This document shows, piece by piece, positions 44,138-52,749 of a stretch of DNA of 64,000 bases. Made by a program: the position numbers and the translations under genes. Within the stretch, counting starts at the first letter, position 1, and each line of letters opens with the position of its first letter. Origin of the DNA: Wolbachia endosymbiont of Oedothorax gibbosus (lineage in GTDB: Bacteria; Pseudomonadota; Alphaproteobacteria; Rickettsiales; Anaplasmataceae); the NCBI RefSeq assembly GCF_936270145.1, contig NZ_OW370537.1, positions 682,001 through 746,000 of the forward strand, given 5' to 3'. The notes beneath the pieces are model-generated. The model had not been told where the DNA came from, searched no databases, and saw only the letters and a list, made by a program, of their open reading frames with translations.

Positions 44138-44767
44138 ATGAAGACTAATAAAAATTTCAAAGGCCTTGATTATTATAAATTGCAGCAAGACAAAGATGGT
44201 AACATAAACTTAAATGACTATGATGACATTTTAAATGCGCGTAGGGCAAGAGTGGATCTACTGTTAGATAACACACCAGAAGATAATGTCGACCTTGCTA
44301 AATTAAATAAAGCTTTGGGTAAAAAATTCACAGATAATCATGAATTATTATCCGAATTTAATAAGGAAGATCAAGAAATTGCGCAAGAAAGGCTTAAGGT
44401 GTTTAGTATTTTAGAAAGCCTTGAAGACCTTGAAAACGTGAAAAGTGAAGATTTATTAGAGGTTAGCTTATTACTATCGGATCTTAGCTTCATAGAGAGA
44501 AATGTTGTACTAAACACCGATCAGAATTCTGATCTAGCAGGATTTAAAAACCTATTTATTGAAAAAAAAGCATCTGGTGAGGAATATAGTAATGAAGAAT
44601 GTAAAGGCTTCTTAGATGATATAGATAAAATCAACACCATAATTAAGTTAGAATTAGAAAGCAGAATTGAAGGGATCAATCACGATGAAGGAAATAGTTA
44701 TGGTGATTTACAAGATGAGATTGGTCAAGCAATTAATGCAGCAGGCAAATCAGAAAAAAATAACTGA
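44138..44767 (+). CDS. Small acidic helical protein at the end of the virB operon
   Basis: Not recognised as a domain family. The likely start is the ATG at 44138, behind the purine-rich GGAGAAGAGGA; a TTG at 44132 is in frame and overlaps virB6-4. About 210 residues, strongly acidic and predicted helical (ILESLEDLENVKSEDLLEVSLLLSDL), with no signal peptide or membrane segment. Its position two bases after virB6-4 suggests co-transcription with the secretion genes. A cytosolic accessory, chaperone or substrate role is inference. Confidence 0.75.
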   Translation: MKTNKNFKGLDYYKLQQDKDGNINLNDYDDILNARRARVDLLLDNTPEDNVDLAKLNKALGKKFTDNHELLSEFNKEDQEIAQERLKVFSILESLEDLENVKSEDLLEVSLLLSDLSFIERNVVLNTDQNSDLAGFKNLFIEKKASGEEYSNEECKGFLDDIDKINTIIKLELESRIEGINHDEGNSYGDLQDEIGQAINAAGKSEKNN

Positions 44768-44882
44768 TGGTCTTGTGTTTGTATTCTTCTTGTAAGTAAC
44801 TCTGGTAGCTTCAAACTGCTAAAAGCCATATTGACATTAATCTTATAGTATAAATAATTAATTGTTTTGGAGCTTATTTAAT

Positions 44883-45431
44883 ATGCTACGCATTATTGCA
44901 GGCAAATATCGCGGAAGAAAAATAACTACAGGCAAGCACTTAGCTGCACGACCAACTATGAGTATTGTTCGAGAAGCAATATTTAGTATACTTTCCTCAA
45001 GAAAACCTATTTATAACTTGAATGTACTTGATTTATTCTGCGGAAGTGGCTCTTTTTCATTTGAAGCACTTTCTCGCGGCGCTAAACATGCATTCATGGT
45101 AGATTCAGACTATCACAATTTGCAACTGCCTAAAAAAACAGCAGAAGATTTTGGAATTACAGGCGATGTCACGCTAATTTGTTGCAGTGCTAACTGCTTA
45201 CCAAAACCTATTTCAAAGTGCAACATAGTTTTTATAGACCCACCTTATAATAGTAATTTAGTTGAATCAACGTTGAATGGATTAGCTCACTCAGGCTGGT
45301 TAAGCAATGATGCATTGATAATTCTAGAGATTAGGAAAAACGAAGGTTTTGAGTGCAATAAAAATTTTGGTGTAATTCTGGAACGTACTTACGGTATAGC
45401 AAGAATAATTTTTCTTTCTCTATTAACTTAA
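44883..45431 (+). CDS. rsmD: 16S rRNA (guanine-966-N2)-methyltransferase
   Basis: RsmD methylates G966 of 16S rRNA. The start at 44883 (MLRIIAGKYRGRKI) fits the family and has GGAG ten bases upstream; the open frame reaches back to a TTG at 44862. Key motifs are LDLFCGSGSFSFEALSRGA (SAM binding) and IVFIDPPYNS (catalytic NPPY-type). About 182 residues. Its last four bases overlap the 3' end of the convergent hydrolase-like gene. Confidence 0.92.
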   Translation: MLRIIAGKYRGRKITTGKHLAARPTMSIVREAIFSILSSRKPIYNLNVLDLFCGSGSFSFEALSRGAKHAFMVDSDYHNLQLPKKTAEDFGITGDVTLICCSANCLPKPISKCNIVFIDPPYNSNLVESTLNGLAHSGWLSNDALIILEIRKNEGFECNKNFGVILERTYGIARIIFLSLLT

Positions 45432-46759
45432 ACTTGTATATGCTTTTCATTGATGGGTTTCAGTTCTATTTTCGTCAATTTTCCGAAGAAACCACTTTTT
45501 CTGTACTTCTCTAGATCAAAATTTTTATTAAATTCAGAGTTTATTAAATATTCACGTGCTTTTTCAATAAACTGCCTAACCTCTTCTTTGTAGTTTGTTC
45601 CATTATTGTTATCCTCACGGTAAATAAAATGTTCTTCGTGATCAATATGAATATTTGTATTCTTACAAGGTATTGCAGGATCATGTTCAAGTGCTATATT
45701 TCTTCTTAGCCTTTCTTTGGTGGATTGATTTTCAAGTTTACCAACAAGTTGCATTTCCTGTGGAATCACAGTATCGCCTTTCCTGCCAGCAATTAAGACA
45801 GGGCATTTTGTATCCTCTATAATTTTTCGTGGATTAAAATCTAATTCACATCTCCCAAACCAACGATTCAAGAGCATTGAGGGAAGCCATTTCACTAAAC
45901 TCTTAGGAGAATCTCTGACTGTGTCCTTAAGTGAACTATAAGAATTATTGTGAATTAGCGTTAAATGAATGCCCTGATCTTCAAATCTTTTTAAAACTTC
46001 TGTTGCAACTCCTCCTCCAAGAGAATTAGTATCCAAAATTATATCGTTTGGATGCACACCTTGTACAAGTAACATATTAACCATTGCCATTCCAGCCTGA
46101 ACTAACTTTTCACCGTTTGTTAGAAATTCATATAGTGCTACAACCTTTTCTCTTTTCAAAAAGAATTCAATAATATCTTCTATATCTTTGTTTTTTTCTG
46201 ATTCTTGATCACAAGCTTCTACATCTATTTCCGAATCTTCACCTATAAGTTCATTTTTAAAGCATTTTATCCACTCAGGACTGAATTCATTTTCCAAAAA
46301 GCTTTTCATTTTATGTATGACAAACCTTTCCTTAACAAAATTAAAAAATACCCATAAGCAAAGTACGACAAAACATATGGTAGCCAAAATTGATAGCACT
46401 ACTGACGTAAAAACTAATCCCGTAAGCACCTTTTTTGATTTTTGATTCTTGTATGCCAAGTATAACGACACAATAGAAGCAGTGGACAATATAGCAGAAC
46501 ATAACCATAGTGATACTATTCTCCTATTGAATTTTTTTTCTCCAGCTTTTAATTCTTCCTGGAAGAATTGTGGATTAACAATTCTAGAGAAATAGGGATA
46601 GTCAAAATAATGCTTAACTAACTTACTTTCTTGCCCCTTAAGTGCATTTTTACCAAGAGCGTTAACCTTAATACACCCAAGTACTCCAAAAAAGTTTATC
46701 ACGTGTTTTGTATTTTCCTCTGGCTTGATATTACCATCAGTGTAATAAATAACTCTCAT
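45428..46759 (-). CDS. Membrane-anchored alpha/beta-hydrolase-like protein, possible effector
   Basis: 443 residues with two adjacent hydrophobic helices (about 82-103 and 111-141). The C-terminal half resembles an alpha/beta hydrolase: a nucleophile elbow DTNSLGGGVA (Ser246) after a beta-strand, a late acid in GRKGDTVIP (Asp329), and a His in HIDHEEHF (374 or 377). The usual first Gly of the elbow is replaced by Thr. The general plan recalls the SdbA/SidB-type lipase-like proteins of Legionella, which are secreted effectors; that link is from memory of the family, not a search. It lies in a minus-strand run with coq9-like and murD. Confidence 0.6.
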   Translation of the reverse strand: MRVIYYTDGNIKPEENTKHVINFFGVLGCIKVNALGKNALKGQESKLVKHYFDYPYFSRIVNPQFFQEELKAGEKKFNRRIVSLWLCSAILSTASIVSLYLAYKNQKSKKVLTGLVFTSVVLSILATICFVVLCLWVFFNFVKERFVIHKMKSFLENEFSPEWIKCFKNELIGEDSEIDVEACDQESEKNKDIEDIIEFFLKREKVVALYEFLTNGEKLVQAGMAMVNMLLVQGVHPNDIILDTNSLGGGVATEVLKRFEDQGIHLTLIHNNSYSSLKDTVRDSPKSLVKWLPSMLLNRWFGRCELDFNPRKIIEDTKCPVLIAGRKGDTVIPQEMQLVGKLENQSTKERLRRNIALEHDPAIPCKNTNIHIDHEEHFIYREDNNNGTNYKEEVRQFIEKAREYLINSEFNKNFDLEKYRKSGFFGKLTKIELKPINEKHIQV

Positions 46760-46843
46760 TTTATCGTTAATGAATATTTAGTTACTTTAACATAAAAATT
46801 AAAAAAAATCAAGAGAAATCAAAAAACTAGTATAATAAAAGAC

Positions 46844-47443
46844 CTATAAGAAATTTCCTATGATTCCTTTTAAGCGAGTTTTGAATTTTTGAAATGTCAT
46901 GACATTGTTGATACGTTTGTCAAGAAACGATAAAGTATCCGCAAAATCTTCTGAATAATCATTGATAAAAAAAAGTATCGTACTTAAGTACACTCCAGCT
47001 AATATTGCTCTTTTTGTATAGTAGTTAAAATCTGTTGATTGATCATGAATGCCATACCAAATCGCGCTAACAGTTCTGTATAAAAGTTTACTAGAGAAAT
47101 ATGTATTTTTTGGTGATACAGAGAATAACAAAACATTTTTTAAAAGTTCTCTATAATTCGGTAGCTTAGTGTAGTTTGAAAGGCGTATTTGAATAGCTAA
47201 CTTTACTCGCTCTCGCACTTTCATGTTTTCTAAATTAGAATTTCTTAGTTCAGCTTCCATTGAGCTATTTAAGTCCTCTGCTATGTTCTCCAAAACGCTA
47301 TATATTCCACTTTGGAATTTGCAAAAGCTATTAGCTAGATTAAGGTCTGTGCACACCTTTAATAGGGTTGCATCGCTTATCCCTTCAAATGGAATAACCC
47401 TAATTAGCTTATCTATTATTAACTTTATTTCATCCTCTTCCAC
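46844..47443 (-). CDS. COQ9-family protein (ubiquinone biosynthesis)
   Basis: 199 residues with the conserved COQ9 C-terminal block W-Y-G-I-H-D-Q-S-T-D-F-N-Y-Y-T-K-R-A followed by LAGVYLSTILFFINDYSED and FLDKRINNVMTF. COQ9 has a TetR-like fold, binds lipids and assists COQ7-type hydroxylation in ubiquinone synthesis. Alphaproteobacterial homologues are widespread. It begins 6 bases after the murD stop, so it is probably co-transcribed with murD. Confidence 0.85.
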   Translation of the reverse strand: MEEDEIKLIIDKLIRVIPFEGISDATLLKVCTDLNLANSFCKFQSGIYSVLENIAEDLNSSMEAELRNSNLENMKVRERVKLAIQIRLSNYTKLPNYRELLKNVLLFSVSPKNTYFSSKLLYRTVSAIWYGIHDQSTDFNYYTKRAILAGVYLSTILFFINDYSEDFADTLSFLDKRINNVMTFQKFKTRLKGIIGNFL

Positions 47444-47449
47444 GCAACA

Positions 47450-48817
47450 TTATACTAAACAACATGTGTGATTGTACCTGAGATTTTCAAACATTCTACA
47501 AAATGCTTCGCCGCGTTCCTCGAAATTTTTCCATTGATCAAAAGAAGCACACGCAGGAGAAAGTAATATCGTTACTTCTTCTTCGCTATTTATGGCCTCT
47601 TCAAAAGCTAGTTTAAGTGCGTTTTTCAAATTGCAACATTTCACAAAATCTACTTTATTCTCCATAACATTTGCAAAAACTTCAGTTGATTCCCCAATAA
47701 GAAAAGCTTTTCTAATCCTTGTGAAATGCTTGCTTAATGATTCTATTCCACCTTCTTTGCTTTTTCCACCAACGATCCAATTTATGTTTTCATAAGATAA
47801 GAGCGCCTTTTCGCTCGACTTGGCATTAGTTGCTTTGCTATCGTTTACAAAAAACACATTTCTTATTTTGCCAAGCAGTTCATTCCTATGCCTCAGTCCT
47901 GAAAAGGACTTGATTCCATTGATAATAGTGTTGCTATCTACTCCAAGTAGCTTACATACAGCATATGCGGCTGCTATGTTTTCTGCGTTGGATATTAGGT
48001 TTATTTTCATGTCACTTACTGATAAGCTACGATTCTCTAGTTTTCCAGTGCCTGGGCACTGGAATGACAAAGAGGGTGACATTGAAGCTGAGATTGGAAT
48101 TTTGTTTCCAGTGAATTTGTTGAATATATCAGCGGTAATCTCATTGTCACATCCTATCACAGCAATCTCACTACCGTTTATCAGTTTTAATTTAGTTGCT
48201 ATGTAGTTCTCCATACTTCCATGCCTATCTATGTGATCTGATGTAATGTTGAGCAATACTGCGATATCCACATTGATTTCATTCATCAGCTCCAATTGAA
48301 AAGAGGAGAGTTCGATTACATAAATTTCTGCATCTCTTTCTAGATCCAAAACAGAAACGCCTAAATTTCCACCAATAGCTACTTTTTTCCCTGCAGATTT
48401 TAATATGTGCCCTATTAGTGATGTAGTGGTTGATTTACCATTTGTTCCTGTGACACCTATTACCTTCTGGTTTGTAGTTTTAGCTTCAAGAAATAGCTCA
48501 ATGTCTGATTTTATTTTGCAATCAAAGCTTCTTGCAAGTTTTACTATCCAATGCAGCTCTATTGGCACTCCAGGGCTTAAAACCAATGCACTGATCTCAT
48601 GCCAATTATATCCCTTGGGATGAATAAAATTACATTTTTTATACATCATTTTTGCGTTTGCTATTTGCTCTTCATGATCATCCCATGCATATATTCTTGC
48701 ACCACTCTTTATTAGAGCATTAATGGCGGATAACCCAGTTTTACCAAGACCAAAAACCGCGACGTTTTGATTTTTATATTTGTTTAGTTGCACTGCTAGA
48801 TAACTTATGCGAACCAT
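47450..48817 (-). CDS. murD: UDP-N-acetylmuramoyl-L-alanine--D-glutamate ligase
   Basis: MurD adds D-glutamate in the lipid II pathway. It has an N-terminal Rossmann motif VAVFGLGKTGLSAINALI, ATP-binding GVTGTNGKSTTTSLIGHIL, central LLNITSDHIDRHGSMENY and the C-terminal domain FVNDSKATNAKSSEKAL. Length is 455 residues. Around residues 243-258 the coding sequence contains the organism's dispersed palindromic repeat read in frame (SLSFQCPGTGK), an apparent repeat insertion in a loop between domains. Other conserved motifs are intact, so the enzyme is probably active. Confidence 0.94.
   Translation of the reverse strand: MVRISYLAVQLNKYKNQNVAVFGLGKTGLSAINALIKSGARIYAWDDHEEQIANAKMMYKKCNFIHPKGYNWHEISALVLSPGVPIELHWIVKLARSFDCKIKSDIELFLEAKTTNQKVIGVTGTNGKSTTTSLIGHILKSAGKKVAIGGNLGVSVLDLERDAEIYVIELSSFQLELMNEINVDIAVLLNITSDHIDRHGSMENYIATKLKLINGSEIAVIGCDNEITADIFNKFTGNKIPISASMSPSLSFQCPGTGKLENRSLSVSDMKINLISNAENIAAAYAVCKLLGVDSNTIINGIKSFSGLRHRNELLGKIRNVFFVNDSKATNAKSSEKALLSYENINWIVGGKSKEGGIESLSKHFTRIRKAFLIGESTEVFANVMENKVDFVKCCNLKNALKLAFEEAINSEEEVTILLSPACASFDQWKNFEERGEAFCRMFENLRYNHTCCLV
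48043..48085. repeat. Dispersed palindromic repeat inserted in frame within murD
   Basis: CCAGTGCCTGGGCACTGG (48045-48062), followed by AATGACA, matches the TGTCATTCCAGTGC intergenic repeat word, here inside an open reading frame. On the coding strand it reads TGTCATTCCAGTGCCCAGG and encodes part of SLSFQCPGTGKLEN. It preserves the frame. Confidence 0.75.
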
Positions 48818-49042
48818 TTTATAAAGATATCGTACAAACTACAACAGACTTCTTGCATAGGTCTCAACTGACCTTACCCAGAAAAAGTAGAACCTTTGAA
48901 GTGGTTGACTAAAATAGACTATTCGCTAGATTCTGTGGACAAAATTTTAGAGAAGCCAAATGAGAGTCTACACGAAATTTAAAAAGCCCATAAAAACTTC
49001 AGAGAAAGCGAGAGAAAAGACTTTTAAGCCTCTTGTGAGTAA

Positions 49043-49480
49043 CTATTTATCACGCAGTTGATCTATGGATATAATACTACCATTTGATAATTTTTCAGTA
49101 CATTTTTCACTTTTGTATTCTTTATCAGAATCGATACTGATTTTGTCAAATATTAAAACATCTCCTGAAATTTTATCACGAAACTCACTAATAGCAAAAA
49201 ACGGTATAGTAATTCGCTCTTGTTTTCCTTGAAAACTCAAACTAACGCTAAATTTATCCTCAGAAACTTTTAAATCATAGAATTGATGCTGTAATATGAT
49301 AAGCATTTGAGTAGGGTATGACTTTTTCAAATAATCTGGTATGGTCACACCATTAAAATATGTGAAAAATAATATTTCTAAGTGAGGGGTAAAACCATTA
49401 CCTGATATAACATCTAAAGCCTTTTTGATAACTTGAAACTTAACAGAATTAAGCAATTTTTTGTAATCTGTTTGCTCCAT
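49043..49480 (-). CDS. sspB: SspB-family ClpXP adaptor
   Basis: 145 residues matching alphaproteobacterial SspB: HLEILFFTYFNGVTIPDYLK, YPTQMLIILQHQFYDLKVSEDKFSVSLSFQGK, and the strand RITIPFFAISEFRD. SspB tethers ssrA-tagged proteins to ClpX for degradation. The C-terminal tail is short and charged; the classical ClpX-binding tip is not evident. It lies immediately downstream of ssrA in the same direction, so the tag-encoding RNA and the tag-reading adaptor are linked. Confidence 0.85.
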   Translation of the reverse strand: MEQTDYKKLLNSVKFQVIKKALDVISGNGFTPHLEILFFTYFNGVTIPDYLKKSYPTQMLIILQHQFYDLKVSEDKFSVSLSFQGKQERITIPFFAISEFRDKISGDVLIFDKISIDSDKEYKSEKCTEKLSNGSIISIDQLRDK

Positions 49481-49489
49481 ACAACTTTC

Positions 49490-49798
49490 ACATACGTAAA
49501 TTTTTGGGGAACTTCTGTTACCCGGCGTTCCCTGAACCGTGCTTATAGCAATGAAGTTATAGTGCTTAAATTAAGCAGCTATTGCAACATTGTCTTCAGC
49601 AGCAAAATTATCGTTTGCATTTAAATTATGAACTCTTAGCGGTGGTGTCTAACCGAGCAAAGCTACCATCTTTACTATGCATGTCGATCCTTATTCGCCC
49701 CCATATAAATTAAAAAACATGGTGGAGGCGCCGAGCACTGCCCTCGGGTCCAATACACCTATTACAAGGTAATTTTATTGCTATAGTACACAAAATAT
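49490..49798 (-). ncRNA. ssrA: tmRNA, permuted two-piece (alphaproteobacterial) type
   Basis: On the minus strand the acceptor piece comes first and ends in CGCCTCC-A-CCA (49720-49731). A ~17-base intervening loop follows, then the coding piece, starting GGGGGCGAATAAGGATCGAC at 49702. GGGGGCG pairs with CGCCTCC to rebuild the tRNA-like acceptor stem. The tag frame at 49618-49571 reads ANDNFAAEDNVAIAA followed by TAA. A GGGAAC/GTTCCC hairpin lies near the 3' end (~49505-49535). tmRNA rescues stalled ribosomes and tags the product for ClpXP. End coordinates are approximate (5' from the promoter, 3' from the last stem). Confidence 0.93.
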
Positions 49799-49806
49799 AC
49801 ATAGCT

Positions 49807-49835
49807 ATTATATAGCAACATTAAATAAATGTCAA
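49807..49835 (-). promoter_or_regulatory. Consensus promoter of ssrA
   Basis: On the minus strand TTGACA (49835-49830), exactly 17 bases, then TATAAT (49812-49807): a perfect sigma-70-type promoter placed just upstream of the tmRNA 5' piece. Expected transcription start is near 49799. It is the best promoter match noticed in the window, fitting an abundant RNA. Confidence 0.8.
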
Positions 49836-49930
49836 GATATTTGAGCTTCGGTTGATTGATAGCTAAAACAAAATTCAGTAAAAAATTACTTCGCCTGTTT
49901 ATCCTAAGGTTCACTTTTGATGGCAGAAAC

Positions 49931-50689
49931 CTAATGATCCAGGATATACTCCTTTGTTAAGGGAGATTGAGCATTTTCGAATATTTCTTGAGTGCTTCCA
50001 GACTCAATAATTCTGCCATTATGAAAGAAAATTACACTATCAGATAACTTTTTAGCTTGTTTCATTGAATGATTTACCATAATTATGGTAAATCTTAATT
50101 TCAGCTCTTGTATAAGATTTTCGATTGCATTGGTTGCCATTGGATCAAGAGCAGAGCACGGTTCATCCATTAATAAAATAGTTGGCTTCACTGCAATTGC
50201 GCGAGCGATGCATAGCCTCTGTTGTTGGCCACCGGATAAATTGAGTGCGCTATCTTGCAATCTGTTTTTTAATTCTTCCCATAAACCAACCTTGGTTAAA
50301 CTATTTTCCACCATCTCATTCAATTTTTGCTTATCCTTCGCCATACCATGCAATTTTGGCCCATAAGCAACATTATCATATATTGATTTTGGAAAAGGAT
50401 TTGGCTTTTGAAATACCATGCCAACTTTTGCTCTGAGTAGCACAACATCCATATCGCGTGAATATATATCACCCAGCCCATCGATATCTAATTCACCAAC
50501 AGTTTTGCATCCAGGTACATAGTCATTCATACGATTAAAACAACGCAAAAATGTCGATTTACCGCACCCTGATGGTCCGATAAAAGTAGTAACTTTTCTT
50601 TTATAAATATTCAAATTTATATCGAATAAAACTTGCTTAGAGCCGTACCAGAGATTTAAATCTTCAACAGAGGCACGTGTATCGCTCAT
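49931..50689 (-). CDS. pstB: Phosphate ABC transporter ATP-binding protein
   Basis: 252 residues with PstB hallmarks: LNLWYGSKQVLFDINL, Walker A GPSGCGKSTFLRCFNRMND, MVFQKPNPFPKSIYDNVAYGPKLHG, signature LSGGQQQRLCIARAIA, Walker B ILLMDEPCSALDP and H-loop VNHSMKQA. PstB energises high-affinity phosphate import with PstA/PstC, which are not in the window. Its ATG overlaps the dapB stop by 4 bases (ATGA), so the two are translationally coupled. Confidence 0.95.
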   Translation of the reverse strand: MSDTRASVEDLNLWYGSKQVLFDINLNIYKRKVTTFIGPSGCGKSTFLRCFNRMNDYVPGCKTVGELDIDGLGDIYSRDMDVVLLRAKVGMVFQKPNPFPKSIYDNVAYGPKLHGMAKDKQKLNEMVENSLTKVGLWEELKNRLQDSALNLSGGQQQRLCIARAIAVKPTILLMDEPCSALDPMATNAIENLIQELKLRFTIIMVNHSMKQAKKLSDSVIFFHNGRIIESGSTQEIFENAQSPLTKEYILDH

Positions 50690-51462
50690 ATCACATCCTG
50701 CATTGAATAGAGCCCCGGAATTTCTCTTTTATTTTCGTATAGCCATACTGCTGCTTGAACAGCTCCTCTAGCAAATGTTGTGCGATCAATTGCTTTGTGG
50801 TTTAGTTCTATCCGTTCATCAGAATTAACAAACATCACGCTGTGATCTCCTATTACTCCACCTCCACGAGATACTGCAAAACCTATTCCCCCCTTTTTCC
50901 TTATGTTTGAACCACTATGTAAATATTGATTGGACTGAAAATCCACTTTTGAAGCATTAGCAATTGTTTTACCAAGTTCTATAGCTGTTCCAGATGGTGA
51001 ATCCTTTTTTAAGTTATGGTGCATTTCCAAAATTTCAGCGTCATATTCATTACCTAAAAGCTCAGCAGCTTTTTTTACCAGTTTCAGCAACACATTAACT
51101 CCAACGCTCATATTTGCTGACCATAATATTGGAACTTCAGCAGCATACTCTTTTAAATCGACACCTTCTATTCCAGTTGTGCCACTAACCAGCGGTGTTT
51201 TAAATTTTACAGCTGCTTTAAGGCAGTCTAACATACATTCTTTAGTTGTAAAATCTATTACAACGTCAGATGACTCAAATACGTCACTGATAGAGCTTGT
51301 AACCTTAATTCCTAGATTGGCTATAATTGGTCCAATATCTAAGCCTATGCCCGAACGGGCAACAGCACCTGCTATTTCCACTTTGGTATTTGTAATTAAT
51401 TCATTGAGTATTTTCTTGCCCATTCTGCCTAAGCAGCCTATTACTCCAATTCTGATCTTCAT
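50686..51462 (-). CDS. dapB: 4-hydroxy-tetrahydrodipicolinate reductase
   Basis: DapB catalyses the NAD(P)H-dependent second step of the diaminopimelate/lysine branch. The 258-residue protein has the nucleotide-binding GVIGCLGRMGKKI, the VIDFTT and LVSGTTG motifs, and the catalytic EMHHNLKKDSPSGTA with its conserved His pair and Lys. Diaminopimelate feeds peptidoglycan peptide synthesis, which ties it to murC/murD here. A 231-base gap upstream shows no gene. Confidence 0.96.
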   Translation of the reverse strand: MKIRIGVIGCLGRMGKKILNELITNTKVEIAGAVARSGIGLDIGPIIANLGIKVTSSISDVFESSDVVIDFTTKECMLDCLKAAVKFKTPLVSGTTGIEGVDLKEYAAEVPILWSANMSVGVNVLLKLVKKAAELLGNEYDAEILEMHHNLKKDSPSGTAIELGKTIANASKVDFQSNQYLHSGSNIRKKGGIGFAVSRGGGVIGDHSVMFVNSDERIELNHKAIDRTTFARGAVQAAVWLYENKREIPGLYSMQDVI

Positions 51463-51693
51463 AAAGCTTTTTGTATTATATTAGGCCCTTTTTTAGGCTT
51501 TGTCACTTCTGATCTATATTCTACAGCTAAGGTTTACCTATAATTCAAAATGAATACACATCTTATTGAGCTCTATATTACGTCAGTAAGGTACAAATTT
51601 TCCTCAAAAAACTCACCTCAACCTGGTCAAAATTTTCCTTAAAAGACAAATACAGAAAAACAAGAATATAAACTTTGAGTGCACTAAATTTGC

Positions 51694-52326
51694 TCATTTT
51701 CCCTTAACTTGACGCGCATGCTTTTTTGAACATTCCCAATTGAGGTTAAAATAATTACTTAGCAAACAATAGGTTTCGTGTAACGGCAATCCGATGACGG
51801 AAGAATAGGAGCCGCGTAAGAACAATACGAACACTCCAGCTAGGCCTTGTATATTGCATCCCCCTGCCCTATTTTTCCACTCTTCTGATGCTAAATAATA
51901 CTTAATTTCTTGTTCACTGAGACGTTTAAATTTCACTATTGTAACCACAGTTCTAATATGCTGTTTAGATTGATCGGGAGTTAATAGACACACACTGGTG
52001 TATACTCTATGCCTTCTTCCTGATAACAAGCGGATGCATTTTTCTGCTTGCTTAACGTTTTCAGCTTTGAGCAATATCCTTCTACCACAAGCAACAACTG
52101 TATCAACACCAAGCACAAAGTAATTTGGATTTGAACTTTGTATTTTCTCAGCTTTACTTTTTGCCATACGGATTGAGTAATCCTTCGGAAGTTCCTTTTT
52201 TAAAGGAGTTTCGTCTATATCTGCTGGCAAAACTAAGCCTGGCTCAATATTTATTTGTTTTAGTAAAGCTATACGCCTTTTCGATGATGAAGCAAGAATA
52301 AGATTATTTAGAGATCGTTCTGTCAC
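51694..52326 (-). CDS. maf: Maf-family nucleotide pyrophosphatase
   Basis: Maf proteins hydrolyse non-canonical or canonical nucleoside triphosphates (septum-inhibition/housecleaning). Motifs: LILASSSKRRIALL at the N-terminus, DIDETPLK, SIRMAKSKAEKI, VLGVDTVVACGRRIL and LLSGRRHRVYTSV. The open frame starts at ATG 52368, but the domain begins after GTG 52326 (VTERSLNNLILASSS), which I prefer; both overlap infA. The C-terminus has a short extra tail (SKKHARQVKGK). Confidence 0.88.
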   Translation of the reverse strand: MTERSLNNLILASSSKRRIALLKQINIEPGLVLPADIDETPLKKELPKDYSIRMAKSKAEKIQSSNPNYFVLGVDTVVACGRRILLKAENVKQAEKCIRLLSGRRHRVYTSVCLLTPDQSKQHIRTVVTIVKFKRLSEQEIKYYLASEEWKNRAGGCNIQGLAGVFVLFLRGSYSSVIGLPLHETYCLLSNYFNLNWECSKKHARQVKGK

Positions 52327-52567
52327 TTGTACCCTTAAGCCTTCTAATGATCCGACCTTTTTTCGCATTTCTATCGTAAATGCTCATCTCAACTAACACC
52401 CTATCCCCTATAATGATGCGTATTTTACTTCTTCTCACTTTCCCTGATACATGACAGATAATCTCATGTTCATTGTCTAGTTTTACTCTAAATTCTGCTG
52501 CAGGTAGTAAAGCAGTTACTGCCCCTTCCACTTCAAAAATTGTCTTCGATTTCTCGTCTTTTATCAT
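52304..52567 (-). CDS. infA: Translation initiation factor IF-1
   Basis: 87 residues forming the S1-like OB fold: IFEVEGAVTALLPAAEFRVKLDNEHEIICHVSGKVRRSKIRIIIGDRVLVEMSIYD. The family's usual start is ~10 residues in, so the charged N-terminal MIKDEKSKT is a short extension. It overlaps the start of maf, a conserved alphaproteobacterial pairing. Confidence 0.94.
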   Translation of the reverse strand: MIKDEKSKTIFEVEGAVTALLPAAEFRVKLDNEHEIICHVSGKVRRSKIRIIIGDRVLVEMSIYDRNAKKGRIIRRLKGTSDRTISK

Positions 52568-52749
52568 ATGTTATATTATAATTTAATAATCTTTTTCAGT
52601 CTACTATAGATTTTAAATTATTATCAACACAAAAGACCTTTTGCACCCCACTTAAGTTGCAACTTAACCCCAACCATCTTCACAATAATGCTTTTGAACC
52701 TGCATTTTTCACTTTCTCCAACCTAACCGAGCTTTATGGCAATCAATTT

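Noticed and set aside
48872-49042. Possible gene remnant between murD and sspB
   Set aside because: No frame longer than ~25 residues and no recognisable protein motif; only the solo repeat motif at its left edge stands out.
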